Source of the DNA: Thermohalobaculum sp039817245
Lineage (GTDB): Bacteria; Pseudomonadota; Alphaproteobacteria; Rhodobacterales; Rhodobacteraceae
Assembly (NCBI GenBank): GCA_039817245.1
Contig: JBCBWF010000007.1
Coordinates: 1-38,929, forward strand
Direction: 5' to 3'
Length of the DNA stretch: 38,929 nucleotides
The notes beneath the pieces were generated by a model. That model ran no database searches. It was not told the origin of the DNA and saw only the letters and a list, made by a program, of their open reading frames with translations. Shown in pieces: positions 18,944 through 26,161 of the stretch. Position numbers and translations under genes: made by a program. Within the stretch, counting starts at the first letter, position 1; each line of letters begins with the position of its first letter.

Positions 18944-19495
18944 TCAGCTCTCGCGGGTCCAAATCATCCAGTGCGGGTTGCTGAAGGCGCGGCTGCGCAG
19001 CACCAGCCGCAGGATCGCGCCCGAATTCATCCAGTTGCCCCCCTCGAGGGCGACGCCGGCCGCGCGCAGGCAGTAGCCGACGGCGGTCGCGCAGTTGAAG
19101 CGCACATAGAGCGGGTCGCGCCAGGCGGTGGCATGGGCATTGCGGAGATGCCCGGTGGTGCCGTCGCGGCTCGTGCAGAAGGCGCGCAGGCCCGCCAGGC
19201 CCGAGGGGGGCAGGTGAAAGCCGAAGAGCGAGCCCGAGGCGCGGGTGAGATCGAAGCGGTTGTGCCGCTCGAAAACCGCGCGCTGCGAACGGAATTCCCG
19301 GTCGCCGATGATCTGGGTCTCCATCGGGCCGGTGGCGGTGAAATGGTACCAGTCGAACCGGCCCCCGTTCGCGCCCGTGCCGTTGCGCATGCCGATGACC
19401 GCGTGGTCGTTGGGGTTGATGGAGACGAGCATGTTCACGCGCCCGTCGATTTCGCTCGCGCCGGGCCCGCGGGGGCCGAAGATGTCGTCGAACAT
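18944..19495 (-). CDS. Unknown protein with Asn-Cys motif
   Basis: A 183-residue protein I do not recognise by name. Features visible: NDHAVIGMRNG near residue 29, DWYHFTATGPMET near 48, and a conserved-looking FNCATAVGYCLRAAGV near 133. A histidine followed about 100 residues later by an Asn-Cys at the start of a helix is the order seen in circularly permuted papain-like (NlpC/P60-related, YiiX-type) hydrolases, so a peptidase or amidase fold is possible; this is inference. No signal peptide. Convergent with the cold-shock gene. Ribosome site AAGGG precedes the ATG. Confidence 0.6.
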   Translation of the reverse strand: MFDDIFGPRGPGASEIDGRVNMLVSINPNDHAVIGMRNGTGANGGRFDWYHFTATGPMETQIIGDREFRSQRAVFERHNRFDLTRASGSLFGFHLPPSGLAGLRAFCTSRDGTTGHLRNAHATAWRDPLYVRFNCATAVGYCLRAAGVALEGGNWMNSGAILRLVLRSRAFSNPHWMIWTRES

Positions 19496-19566
19496 GCGCC
19501 CTTCACACTCTCAGGTTGAACTCTGCGCGCAGTGTGACCTCTGCCGCCGGGCCGTGATGCGACATC

Positions 19567-19592
19567 CGTCACAGTCGCACGGGCCTGTGACG
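19567..19592. promoter_or_regulatory. Inverted repeat CGTCACA-N12-TGTGACG
   Basis: A perfect 7-bp inverted repeat with a 12-bp spacer in the intergenic stretch between the divergent unknown gene (18944) and the CoA-transferase. It may be an operator for either gene. The half-site resembles the GTGTGAC/GTCACAC pair flanking 8470-8535. Confidence 0.4.
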
Positions 19593-19726
19593 CCGATGCG
19601 AGAGGGTCTTTCGCTGCGGTGCGCGCGGCGGATAGAGTGGCGCACATGCCGGGCCAAACAGTTGCGCGCGCGCAGGTCCCGGCCCGGCCCTGCATCCCGG
19701 CGACCATCGCGAAGGAGGGCGACGCC

Positions 19727-20929
19727 ATGCCAGGACCGCTCGAGGGCATCCGCATCCTCGATCTCACCGCCATGATCTCGGGGCCGACGGCCACGATGAT
19801 GCTGGGCGACCAGGGCGCCGAGGTGATCAAGGTGGAGAACCCGGAGCGCGGCGACCACACGCGCCAGGTCTCGACCCGGCGCAACGGCGTGTCGGCGAGT
19901 TTCGTGAACAACAACCGCAACAAGCGCTCGGTCGCGCTGAACCTCAAGGATCCGCGCGGGGTGGAGGCGTTTCTGCGGCTCGCGCGCGGGGTGGATGTGG
20001 TGGTGCAGAATTTCCGCCCCGGCGTGGCGGAGCGGATCGGCGTGGGCGAGGCCGCGGTGCGCGCAGTGGCGCCGGGGGTCATCTATGTCTCGATCAGCGG
20101 GTTCGGCGAGACGGGGCCTTACGCGCAGAAGCCGGTCTACGACCCGCTGGTGCAGTCGCTCTCGGGGCTGACCACGGTGCAGGGAGGCTCGGACCAGGCG
20201 CGGCCGCGGCTGGTGCGCACCATCCTGCCGGACAAGCTGACGGGCTATGCCGCGGCCCAGGCGATCACGGCGGCGCTGGTGCACCGGCTGCGCACGGGCG
20301 AGGGGCAGCACATCACGCTCTCGATGCTGGACACGGTGGTGGCGTTTCTCTGGGGCTCGGATATGGGGGCGCACACCTTCCTTGGCGACGAACTGGTGGA
20401 GGAGACCGCGCAGAGCTTCATCGATCTCATCTACGAGACCGAGGACGGGCATATCAGCGTGGCGGTGCAGTCGGACAAGGAATGGCGCGGGCTCTGCCGC
20501 GCCTTCGGGACGCCGGACTGGCTGGAGGATCCGCGGTTCGCGACGGTGGCGCTGCGCCAGCAGAACATCGATGCGCGCCTGGAGCTGACGCAGAGCGTGC
20601 TGGCGACGGGGACGAGTGCCCATTGGCTCGCGCGGCTGGAGGCGGAGGAGGTGCCGTGTGCGCCGGTGCTGACGCGACGCGAGATGATCCGGCATCCGCA
20701 GATCGCGGCGAACGGGATCGTGGTGGAGACGGCGCATCCCGAGGCGGGGCTCCTGCGCCAGACCCGGCCCGCGCCGCGCTTCTCGGGCACGCCGCTGGCC
20801 GCCCCTGCGCCGGCGCAGGCGCTGGGGCAGGACACCGCGGCGGTGCTGGCGGAGGCGGGCTATTCGGCGGGCGAGATCGCGGCGCTCGAGGCGGAGGGGG
20901 TCGTCGCCGGGCCGCGCGTGCCGGCATGA
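19727..20929 (+). CDS. CaiB/BaiF family III CoA-transferase
   Basis: A 400-residue family III CoA-transferase, which moves CoA between carboxylic acids through an enzyme-bound anhydride. The N-terminus LEGIRILDLTAMISGPTATMMLGDQGAEVIKVENPERGDHTR and NNRNKRSVALNLKDPRG are characteristic. The aspartate in LPDKLTGYAAAQAI (near 165) is in the position of the catalytic Asp of formyl-CoA transferase. The ATG at 19727 follows GAAGGAGGG; the open frame upstream to 19619 is not family-like. The stop overlaps the start of the next gene (ATGA), so translation is coupled to a glutathione transferase. The acid substrate is unknown. Confidence 0.93.
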   Translation: MPGPLEGIRILDLTAMISGPTATMMLGDQGAEVIKVENPERGDHTRQVSTRRNGVSASFVNNNRNKRSVALNLKDPRGVEAFLRLARGVDVVVQNFRPGVAERIGVGEAAVRAVAPGVIYVSISGFGETGPYAQKPVYDPLVQSLSGLTTVQGGSDQARPRLVRTILPDKLTGYAAAQAITAALVHRLRTGEGQHITLSMLDTVVAFLWGSDMGAHTFLGDELVEETAQSFIDLIYETEDGHISVAVQSDKEWRGLCRAFGTPDWLEDPRFATVALRQQNIDARLELTQSVLATGTSAHWLARLEAEEVPCAPVLTRREMIRHPQIAANGIVVETAHPEAGLLRQTRPAPRFSGTPLAAPAPAQALGQDTAAVLAEAGYSAGEIAALEAEGVVAGPRVPA

Positions 20930-21624
20930 GCGCGGTCGACTTCTACTACTGGCCGACGCCGAATGGCTGGAAGGTGTCGATCATGCTGGAGGAGTGCGGG
21001 ATCGCGTACCGCACGGTGTTCGTGAATATCGGCAAGGGGGACCAGTTCGCGCCGGCTTTCCAGGCAATCAGCCCGAACGGGCGGATGCCGGCGATCGTGG
21101 ACCATGCGCCGGCGGAGGCCTGGGGGGAGGGGCCGGTTTCGGTCTTCGAGTCCGGCGCGATCCTGCTATACCTCGCGGAGAAGACGGGCCAGTTCCTGCC
21201 GCCGGGGCCGCGGGGGCGCAAGGAGGCGCTGGAGTGGCTCTTCTGGCAGACCGGCAACCAGGGGCCGATGGCGGGGCAGGTCAGCCATTTCCGCAACTAT
21301 GCGCCGGACGAGGAGCGGTCGGGCTATGCGCGGACGCGGTATGTGGACGAGTACCACCGCAATCTCGGCGTGCTGGAGCGGCGGCTGACGGGGCGGGAGT
21401 ATATCCTGGGGGACTATTCGATCGCCGACATGATCGCCTGGCCCTGGGTGCTGATCGCGAAGGCGATGGATGTGCCGCTGGACGATTACCCGGAAGTGAC
21501 CCGGTGGCGGGCGGCGGTGAAGGCGCGTCCGGCGGTGCAGCGGGGGGTCGATCTCGGCAAGGACCAACGCCGGAACGCCCCGCCGACGGAGGAGGAGCGG
21601 CGGATCCTGTTCAACCGGCGCTGA
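20926..21624 (+). CDS. Glutathione S-transferase, YghU/YfcG-like (Nu class)
   Basis: A 232-residue glutathione transferase. The N-terminal thioredoxin-fold domain begins FYYWPTPNGWKVSIMLEECGI; the TPNGxKV motif places it with the YghU/YfcG disulfide-reductase group, which uses Thr/Asn rather than a catalytic Ser or Tyr. SVFESGAILLYLAEKTG near residue 75 is the glutathione gamma-glutamyl site. The helical C-terminal domain contains YILGDYSIADMIAWPWV. It overlaps the CoA-transferase by 4 bp, suggesting both act on one reactive or CoA-linked compound; that functional link is inferred. Confidence 0.92.
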   Translation: MSAVDFYYWPTPNGWKVSIMLEECGIAYRTVFVNIGKGDQFAPAFQAISPNGRMPAIVDHAPAEAWGEGPVSVFESGAILLYLAEKTGQFLPPGPRGRKEALEWLFWQTGNQGPMAGQVSHFRNYAPDEERSGYARTRYVDEYHRNLGVLERRLTGREYILGDYSIADMIAWPWVLIAKAMDVPLDDYPEVTRWRAAVKARPAVQRGVDLGKDQRRNAPPTEEERRILFNRR

Positions 21625-21638
21625 GGCGGCGGCGGTCC

Positions 21639-21790
21639 CGCGCCCGCGCCCACCCACGTCATTGTGGGCGCCGTACTGCGAACGTTTGGTGAACATAGCG
21701 CTCTCAAGCGGCCGCTGTCCCGACCGTGTGGGTTGTTCACGGATGTTTCATGATTCACGGAGAACCGTGTCGTGGGAGGGTGCGGCCGCA
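21639..21790. mobile_element. 152-bp paired box-core element, second copy
   Basis: Left end (21639-21663, read on the minus strand as AATGACGTGGGTGGGCGCGG) and right end (21768-21790, TGTCGTGGGAGGGTGCGGCC) face outward. Each is preceded at exactly 19 bp by a direct-repeat box: perfect GTTC-N7-GTTC on the minus strand (GAAC-N7-GAAC at 21680-21694) and GTTC-N7-TTTC on the plus strand (21735-21749). The layout matches the element at 7013-7211 although the internal sequence differs and there is no 16-bp array. The two ends are less alike than in the first copy. Confidence 0.5.
21680..21694 (-). promoter_or_regulatory. LexA-like box, minus strand
   Basis: GAACGTTTGGTGAAC, which reads GTTCACCAAACGTTC on the minus strand, is a perfect direct-repeat SOS-type box. 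It is part of the paired element; LexA binding is inferred from motif only. Confidence 0.45.
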
Positions 21791-21855
21791 ACGGGATTTG
21801 TCGCTCTCAGGTGCAGGCGACTGAGGGGCGTGAGCGGTCGGGGCTCGGGCGGGCG

Positions 21856-21890
21856 GCATCGCAGCGCTCTTCGCTGCGATGCTCTTTGCG
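21856..21890 (+). terminator. 11-bp hairpin with short T-run
   Basis: GCATCGCAGCG pairs perfectly with CGCTGCGATGC around a CTCTT loop and is followed by TCTTTGCG. It is the most convincing intrinsic terminator in the window and probably ends the CoA-transferase/GST transcript about 230 bp after the GST stop codon. Confidence 0.7.
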
Positions 21891-21978
21891 CTCTGCCGTT
21901 GCCGCAGGCGGCTTCGAGCCGCGGGCGCGGTAGCCGATCTTCTGCGCGGGGCCGATTGCGGCGTGTGCTTGGGCGGCG

Positions 21979-23091
21979 TCAGGCGGGCATGCGCAGGCCC
22001 CGTTCCGTTGCCGGGACCTCGGCGGGCAGGGCGAGATCCGTGGCGATGGCGAGGATCTGCTCCAGCACCGGCGTCGGCAGCGAGAGGCCGGTGCGGCGGC
22101 GCTCGGCGCGCAGCGCACGCTCGCGGTCGCCCGGGATCAGCACCGCCTCGTGGCCCGCGGCCGGCGGCGAGGCGCGGACATAGTCCACATAGGCGGCCAC
22201 TTCGGCGGCGAACGCGCCGAGATCGTCGAAGCGCCCGCGCTTCACGATCACCGAGAAGAGGCCGTTACCGAAGCCGCGCTCGGGGTTCACGCAGGTGCCG
22301 TTGCCGGTGAGCGCGCCGGCGAGGAGCTCGCAGGCCAGCGCCAGCCCCGAGCCCTTGTGCTCACCCATGGCGCGCAGCGCCCCGGGGCCCGCCTTGGGGT
22401 CGGGCACGGCGGTCTTCAGCGTCTCGCCGTAGAGGACGGCGGGGTCCTCGGTGAGCCGGCCCTCGCCGTCGATCAGCGCGCCCGCGGGCAGCGGCTTGCC
22501 GCCCTGCGAGGCGACGAGCGCCTTGCCCTCCGCGGCCACGGAGGTCGCGAAGTCGAGGATGAAGTCGCCCCCGCCCGGGTTCGGCACGCCGATCGCCACC
22601 GGCGCCGTCGAGATGCAGCGCCGGAAGGCGCCGAAGGGGGCGACGAGGCGCGAGCCCGCCACGTTCACGAAGCTCACGCTCACGAAGCCTTGCGCGACGG
22701 CCTGTTCGGCGAAGCTGCCGGCGCGGCCGATATGGCCCGCGCGGCGCAGCGCCAGGATCGCGATGCCATGGGCCTCGGCGCGCTCCATCGCCATGTCCGT
22801 CGCGCGCCGCGCGAGCCACTGGCCCATCCCGTCCTGCCCGTCGAGCTGCAGTGCGGCACCGGTGTCGAGCAGCACCTTGAGCGAGCGCCCCGCATGGATC
22901 TGCCCCTTCAGCAGCCAGTCGTGGTAGCGGGTGATGCGCACGATGCCGTGGCTGTCATGGCCGGAGAGATTGGCCTCCACCAGGTGCTCGGCCACCGCCG
23001 CCGCCTCCGCCGCGTCGCAGCCATCGGCGCGCAGGATGCCCGCGATCAGCGCCGTGAGCGCGTCCGGCGACAGGCCATGCGTGAATTCCAT
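21979..23091 (-). CDS. Ldh-family NAD(P)H-dependent dehydrogenase
   Basis: A 370-residue member of the malate/L-lactate (Ldh2) dehydrogenase superfamily, whose members oxidise 2-hydroxy acids such as malate, sulfolactate, ureidoglycolate or reduce cyclic imino acids. Family landmarks: VEANLSGHDSHGIVRITRYHDWL near residue 37 (with the conserved DSHG), RRAGHIGRAGSFAEQA near 120, and GEHKGSGLALACELLAGALTG near 255. The start at 23091 was chosen because GAGGGAGAT lies just upstream and MEFTHGLSPDAL aligns with the family start; the frame is open further upstream. It is divergent from the TRAP/UxaA operon, suggesting the same catabolic pathway. Substrate unknown. Confidence 0.9.
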   Translation of the reverse strand: MEFTHGLSPDALTALIAGILRADGCDAAEAAAVAEHLVEANLSGHDSHGIVRITRYHDWLLKGQIHAGRSLKVLLDTGAALQLDGQDGMGQWLARRATDMAMERAEAHGIAILALRRAGHIGRAGSFAEQAVAQGFVSVSFVNVAGSRLVAPFGAFRRCISTAPVAIGVPNPGGGDFILDFATSVAAEGKALVASQGGKPLPAGALIDGEGRLTEDPAVLYGETLKTAVPDPKAGPGALRAMGEHKGSGLALACELLAGALTGNGTCVNPERGFGNGLFSVIVKRGRFDDLGAFAAEVAAYVDYVRASPPAAGHEAVLIPGDRERALRAERRRTGLSLPTPVLEQILAIATDLALPAEVPATERGLRMPA

Positions 23092-23281
23092 CTCGATCTC
23101 CCTCTCTGTTCCGAGCCTTCCTCTTAGCACCGGATGGGCGCGCGTCGCGGCTCTTGCGTCTTCCGGCTTGCGGCTGGGCGGCGGCAATGGGACAGTGCCG
23201 CAGGGCGCCGCCAAGAGCGCTCGGGCGGAGGCGGCCGCGTCGCCGCACGCATCACGGAATTCAGCCAAGGGAGGACGTACC
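23092..23281. promoter_or_regulatory. Ldh/TRAP divergent control region
   Basis: A 190-bp gap between divergent starts that must carry both promoters. I see no clear operator. The right end has a strong AGGGAGG site 7 bp before the GTG start of the TRAP binding protein. Confidence 0.45.
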
Positions 23282-24274
23282 GTGCCGGGCACTGTACACC
23301 GTATTTTCTCGTTCGCGATCGGGGTCGCGATCTTTGCGGGCGCCGCGTTTGCGAGCGGCGCCGCGCTGGCGCAGACCACGCTGAAATGGGCCCATGTCTA
23401 CGAGACATCGGCGAACTATCACACCTGGGCGGTCTGGGCGGCCGACGAGGTGAAGAAGCGCTCCGACGGGCGCCTCGCGATCGAGGTGTTCCCGGCGAGC
23501 TCGCTCGGCAAGGAGGTGGACATCAACGAGGGCCTCACCCTCGGCACCGTGGACATCATCTATACCGGCCAGCTCTTCGCGGGGCGCTCCTACGGGCCGA
23601 TCGCCATCGGCGGCTCGCCCTTCATGTTCCGCGATCTCGATCACTGGAAGAAGTTCCGCGACAGCGATCTCTTCGGCGAGCTGGCGGAGGGCTACAAGGG
23701 CGAGACCGGCCATGAGGTGATCACGCTCACCTATTACGGCCAGCGTCATGTGACCTCGAACAAGCCGATCCTGGCGCCGGGCGACATGGCGGATCTTAAG
23801 ATCCGCGTGCCGAACGCGCCGCTCTACAAGATGTTCCCGGAGGCGGTGGGTGCCAACCCGACGCCGATGGCCTTCGCGGAGGTGTATCTCGCCCTCCAGC
23901 AGGGTGTGGTGGACGCGCAGGAGAACCCGCTGCCGACCATCCAGTTCAAGAAGTTCTACGAGGTGCAGGAGCATATCAACCTCACCGGCCACATCACCGA
24001 TGCGCTGATGACCATCGTCTCGGGCAACACGCTGGCCTCGCTCTCGGACGAGGACCGCACGCTGCTGCTGACGGTGCTGAAGGAGGCCGCCGAGAACTGC
24101 ACCAACGAGATCGTGCAGGCCGAGAAGGACCTGGTGGCCTGGTTCCGCGGCGAGGGCACCAATGTGAACGAGGTGGACCGGACCGCGTTCCGCGAGGCGG
24201 TGGTGCCGCTGCATAACGGCCCGGCCGCCACCTGGGATCAGGCGATCTATGACCGGCTGCAGGCCATCCAGTAG
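23282..24274 (+). CDS. dctP: TRAP transporter substrate-binding protein (DctP family)
   Basis: A 330-residue periplasmic binding protein. The signal peptide spans about residues 1-30 (hydrophobic IFSFAIGVAIFAGAAFASGAALA, cleaved before QTTLKW). The mature protein shows DctP landmarks: KWAHVYETSANYHTW, FPASSLGKEVDINEGL, and LKIRVPNAPLYKMF, whose arginine normally binds the substrate carboxylate. The GTG at 23282 is preferred because it follows AGGGAGG and gives a normal signal peptide. It should deliver a carboxylate-containing substrate to the two permease subunits encoded directly downstream. Confidence 0.95.
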   Translation: MPGTVHRIFSFAIGVAIFAGAAFASGAALAQTTLKWAHVYETSANYHTWAVWAADEVKKRSDGRLAIEVFPASSLGKEVDINEGLTLGTVDIIYTGQLFAGRSYGPIAIGGSPFMFRDLDHWKKFRDSDLFGELAEGYKGETGHEVITLTYYGQRHVTSNKPILAPGDMADLKIRVPNAPLYKMFPEAVGANPTPMAFAEVYLALQQGVVDAQENPLPTIQFKKFYEVQEHINLTGHITDALMTIVSGNTLASLSDEDRTLLLTVLKEAAENCTNEIVQAEKDLVAWFRGEGTNVNEVDRTAFREAVVPLHNGPAATWDQAIYDRLQAIQ

Positions 24275-24277
24275 CCC

Positions 24278-24874
24278 GTGACCTCGCCGCAGGACACGCA
24301 TGGGGGCCGGCCCGCCGAGGACGCGGCGCCGGCCCCTCTCATCGACGACGATGCCGAGCCGGATCTGGCGGATATCCGCTGGGTCGATGCCGGGGCCATG
24401 CTGGTCTTCTGGGTGCTGGCCTTCGTGGTCTTCCTGCAGTTCTTCTCGCGCTATGTGCTCAACGACTCGATCGGCTGGACCGAGGAGATCGCGCGGTATC
24501 TGCTGATCTGCACCGGCTTTACCGGCGCGGTGATCGCGGTGCGCAAGGACAGCCATATCGTGGTGGAGTTCTTCTACCGCTGGCTGCCGCGGGGCGCGCG
24601 GCGGGTGCTCTCGGGGGCCGTGGATATCGGCAAGGTGGTGTTCTTCGCGGCGGCGACCTGGATCACGGTGGATCTCGCGCAGCGCACCAAGCAGAAGATG
24701 GCCTCCATCGAGGTCTCCAAGGCCGTGATCTACTGGATCGTGGCGGCCTGTTTTCTGGCGATGACAGTGTATGCGGCGCGGCTTGCCTGGGAGCGGCTGC
24801 GCGGCCCGGGCGGGCCGCTGGTGCAGGGGCCGGATACCGGCGACGAGGCGCCGACGCGCGCGGGGATCGACTGA
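24278..24874 (+). CDS. dctQ: TRAP transporter small permease (DctQ family)
   Basis: A 198-residue small membrane subunit with four predicted transmembrane segments (about 38-58, 73-93, 113-133, 150-170). DctQ signatures are FSRYVLNDSIGWTEEIARYLLI and VRKDSHIVVEFFY. The N-terminal 30 residues are unusually long, acidic and Pro/Ala-rich. It starts with GTG 3 bp after the binding protein stop, and its stop codon overlaps the ATG of the large permease (TGATG), so the three genes form one coupled unit. Confidence 0.93.
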   Translation: MTSPQDTHGGRPAEDAAPAPLIDDDAEPDLADIRWVDAGAMLVFWVLAFVVFLQFFSRYVLNDSIGWTEEIARYLLICTGFTGAVIAVRKDSHIVVEFFYRWLPRGARRVLSGAVDIGKVVFFAAATWITVDLAQRTKQKMASIEVSKAVIYWIVAACFLAMTVYAARLAWERLRGPGGPLVQGPDTGDEAPTRAGID

Positions 24875-26151
24875 TGCTCTGGCTGCTCTTCGTGATGATC
24901 TTCGGCTTCGTGGTCATCGGGGTGCCGGTGGCGATCGCGCTCGCGGCCTCCTCCATGATCTTCGTCGCCGTGACGGGGCAGGTGCCGGAGCTCGTGGTGA
25001 TCCACCGCATGGTGAACGGGATCGACAGCTTTCCGCTCCTGGCGGTGCCGTTCTTCATCCTCGCCGGCAACCTGATGAACACGGCGGGGATCACGAACCG
25101 GATCTTCGCCTTCGCCAAGGCCTGCGTGGGCTGGCTGCGGGGCGGGCTCGGCCATGTGAATGTGGGCGCGAGCGTGATCTTCGCCGGCATGTCCGGGGCG
25201 GCGGTGGCCGATGCGGGCGGGCTCGGCACCATCGAGATCAAGGCGATGCGCGATGCGGGCTATGACGCGGATTTCTCTGTGGGGGTGACGGCGGCGTCCT
25301 CGACCATCGGGCCGATCATCCCGCCCTCGCTGCCGATGGTGATCTACGGGGTGGTGGCCTCGGCCTCCATCGGCCAGCTCTTCGCGGCCGGCTTCGTGCC
25401 GGGGCTGATGATGGCGCTGGCGCTGATGGCGATGGTGGCCTGGTATGCGCGGGTGCGCGGCTATCCGCGGGATGCGCGGTTCTCGCTGCGCATGCTGTGG
25501 GTGAGCTTCGCGGCGGCCTTTCTCTCGCTGCTCACGCCGACGATCATCGTGGGCGGGATCCTGGGCGGCGTCTTCACGCCGACGGAGGCGGCCATCGCGG
25601 CCTCGGCCTATGCGCTGGTGCTGGGGGCGGTGGTGTACCGCACGCTCAGCTTCCGCCGGCTGGTGCGGGTGACCTTCGACACCATCGAGACCACCTCCAT
25701 CGTGCTCTTCATCGTGGCGGGCGCGTCGATCTTCGCCTGGCTGCTGACCTCCAACCGGGTGACCGAGCAGTTCGCTGCGCTGATCCTGGGGGCGACGGAC
25801 AACCCGATCCTGATCCTGCTCCTGGTGAACGTGATCCTGCTGATCGTCGGCTGCTTCATGGAGACCATCGCGGCGATCACGATCCTGACGCCGGTGCTGC
25901 TGCCGATCATGATCAAGATCGGGATCGACCCGGTGCATTTCGGCGTGATCATGGTGCTGAACCTGATGATCGGGCTGCTGACGCCGCCGGTGGGGATGGT
26001 GCTCTACGTGCTGAGCCGGGTGAGCAAGGTGCCCTTCGAGCGCTGTGTGGCGGCGACGGCGCCGTTTCTCGTGCCGCTCGTGGCTGTGCTGGTGCTGGTG
26101 ACCTTCGTGCCGTCGCTCTCCATGTGGCTGCCGACGCTGATCTACCGCTGA
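24874..26151 (+). CDS. dctM: TRAP transporter large permease (DctM family)
   Basis: A 425-residue integral membrane protein with about eleven or twelve hydrophobic segments, the usual DctM length. Family motifs include FPLLAVPFFILAGNLMNTAGIT, FAGMSGAAVADAGGLGTIE and SSTIGPIIPPSLPMVIYG, and near the C-terminus LNLMIGLLTPPVGMVLYV. It couples sodium entry to substrate import with the DctP and DctQ partners encoded immediately upstream. One-base overlap with dctQ and 10 bp to the UxaA-like gene indicate a single operon. Confidence 0.95.
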   Translation: MLWLLFVMIFGFVVIGVPVAIALAASSMIFVAVTGQVPELVVIHRMVNGIDSFPLLAVPFFILAGNLMNTAGITNRIFAFAKACVGWLRGGLGHVNVGASVIFAGMSGAAVADAGGLGTIEIKAMRDAGYDADFSVGVTAASSTIGPIIPPSLPMVIYGVVASASIGQLFAAGFVPGLMMALALMAMVAWYARVRGYPRDARFSLRMLWVSFAAAFLSLLTPTIIVGGILGGVFTPTEAAIAASAYALVLGAVVYRTLSFRRLVRVTFDTIETTSIVLFIVAGASIFAWLLTSNRVTEQFAALILGATDNPILILLLVNVILLIVGCFMETIAAITILTPVLLPIMIKIGIDPVHFGVIMVLNLMIGLLTPPVGMVLYVLSRVSKVPFERCVAATAPFLVPLVAVLVLVTFVPSLSMWLPTLIYR

Positions 26152-26161
26152 GGAGGGCCCC

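Larger units (their letters stand above)
21625..21978. other. 354-bp convergent gap with paired element and terminators
   Basis: No gene supported. It contains the second paired box-core element (21639-21790), a strong hairpin (21856-21882) and a weaker 6-bp hairpin (21908-21922). The open frames across it are arginine-rich shadows. Confidence 0.65.

Noticed and set aside
21662..22183. Peptide motif VSWxGAAA repeated in several translated frames
   Set aside because: It is just the translation of the GC-rich DNA core in one frame; the frame is not kept relative to upstream start codons, so the DNA, not a peptide, is conserved.
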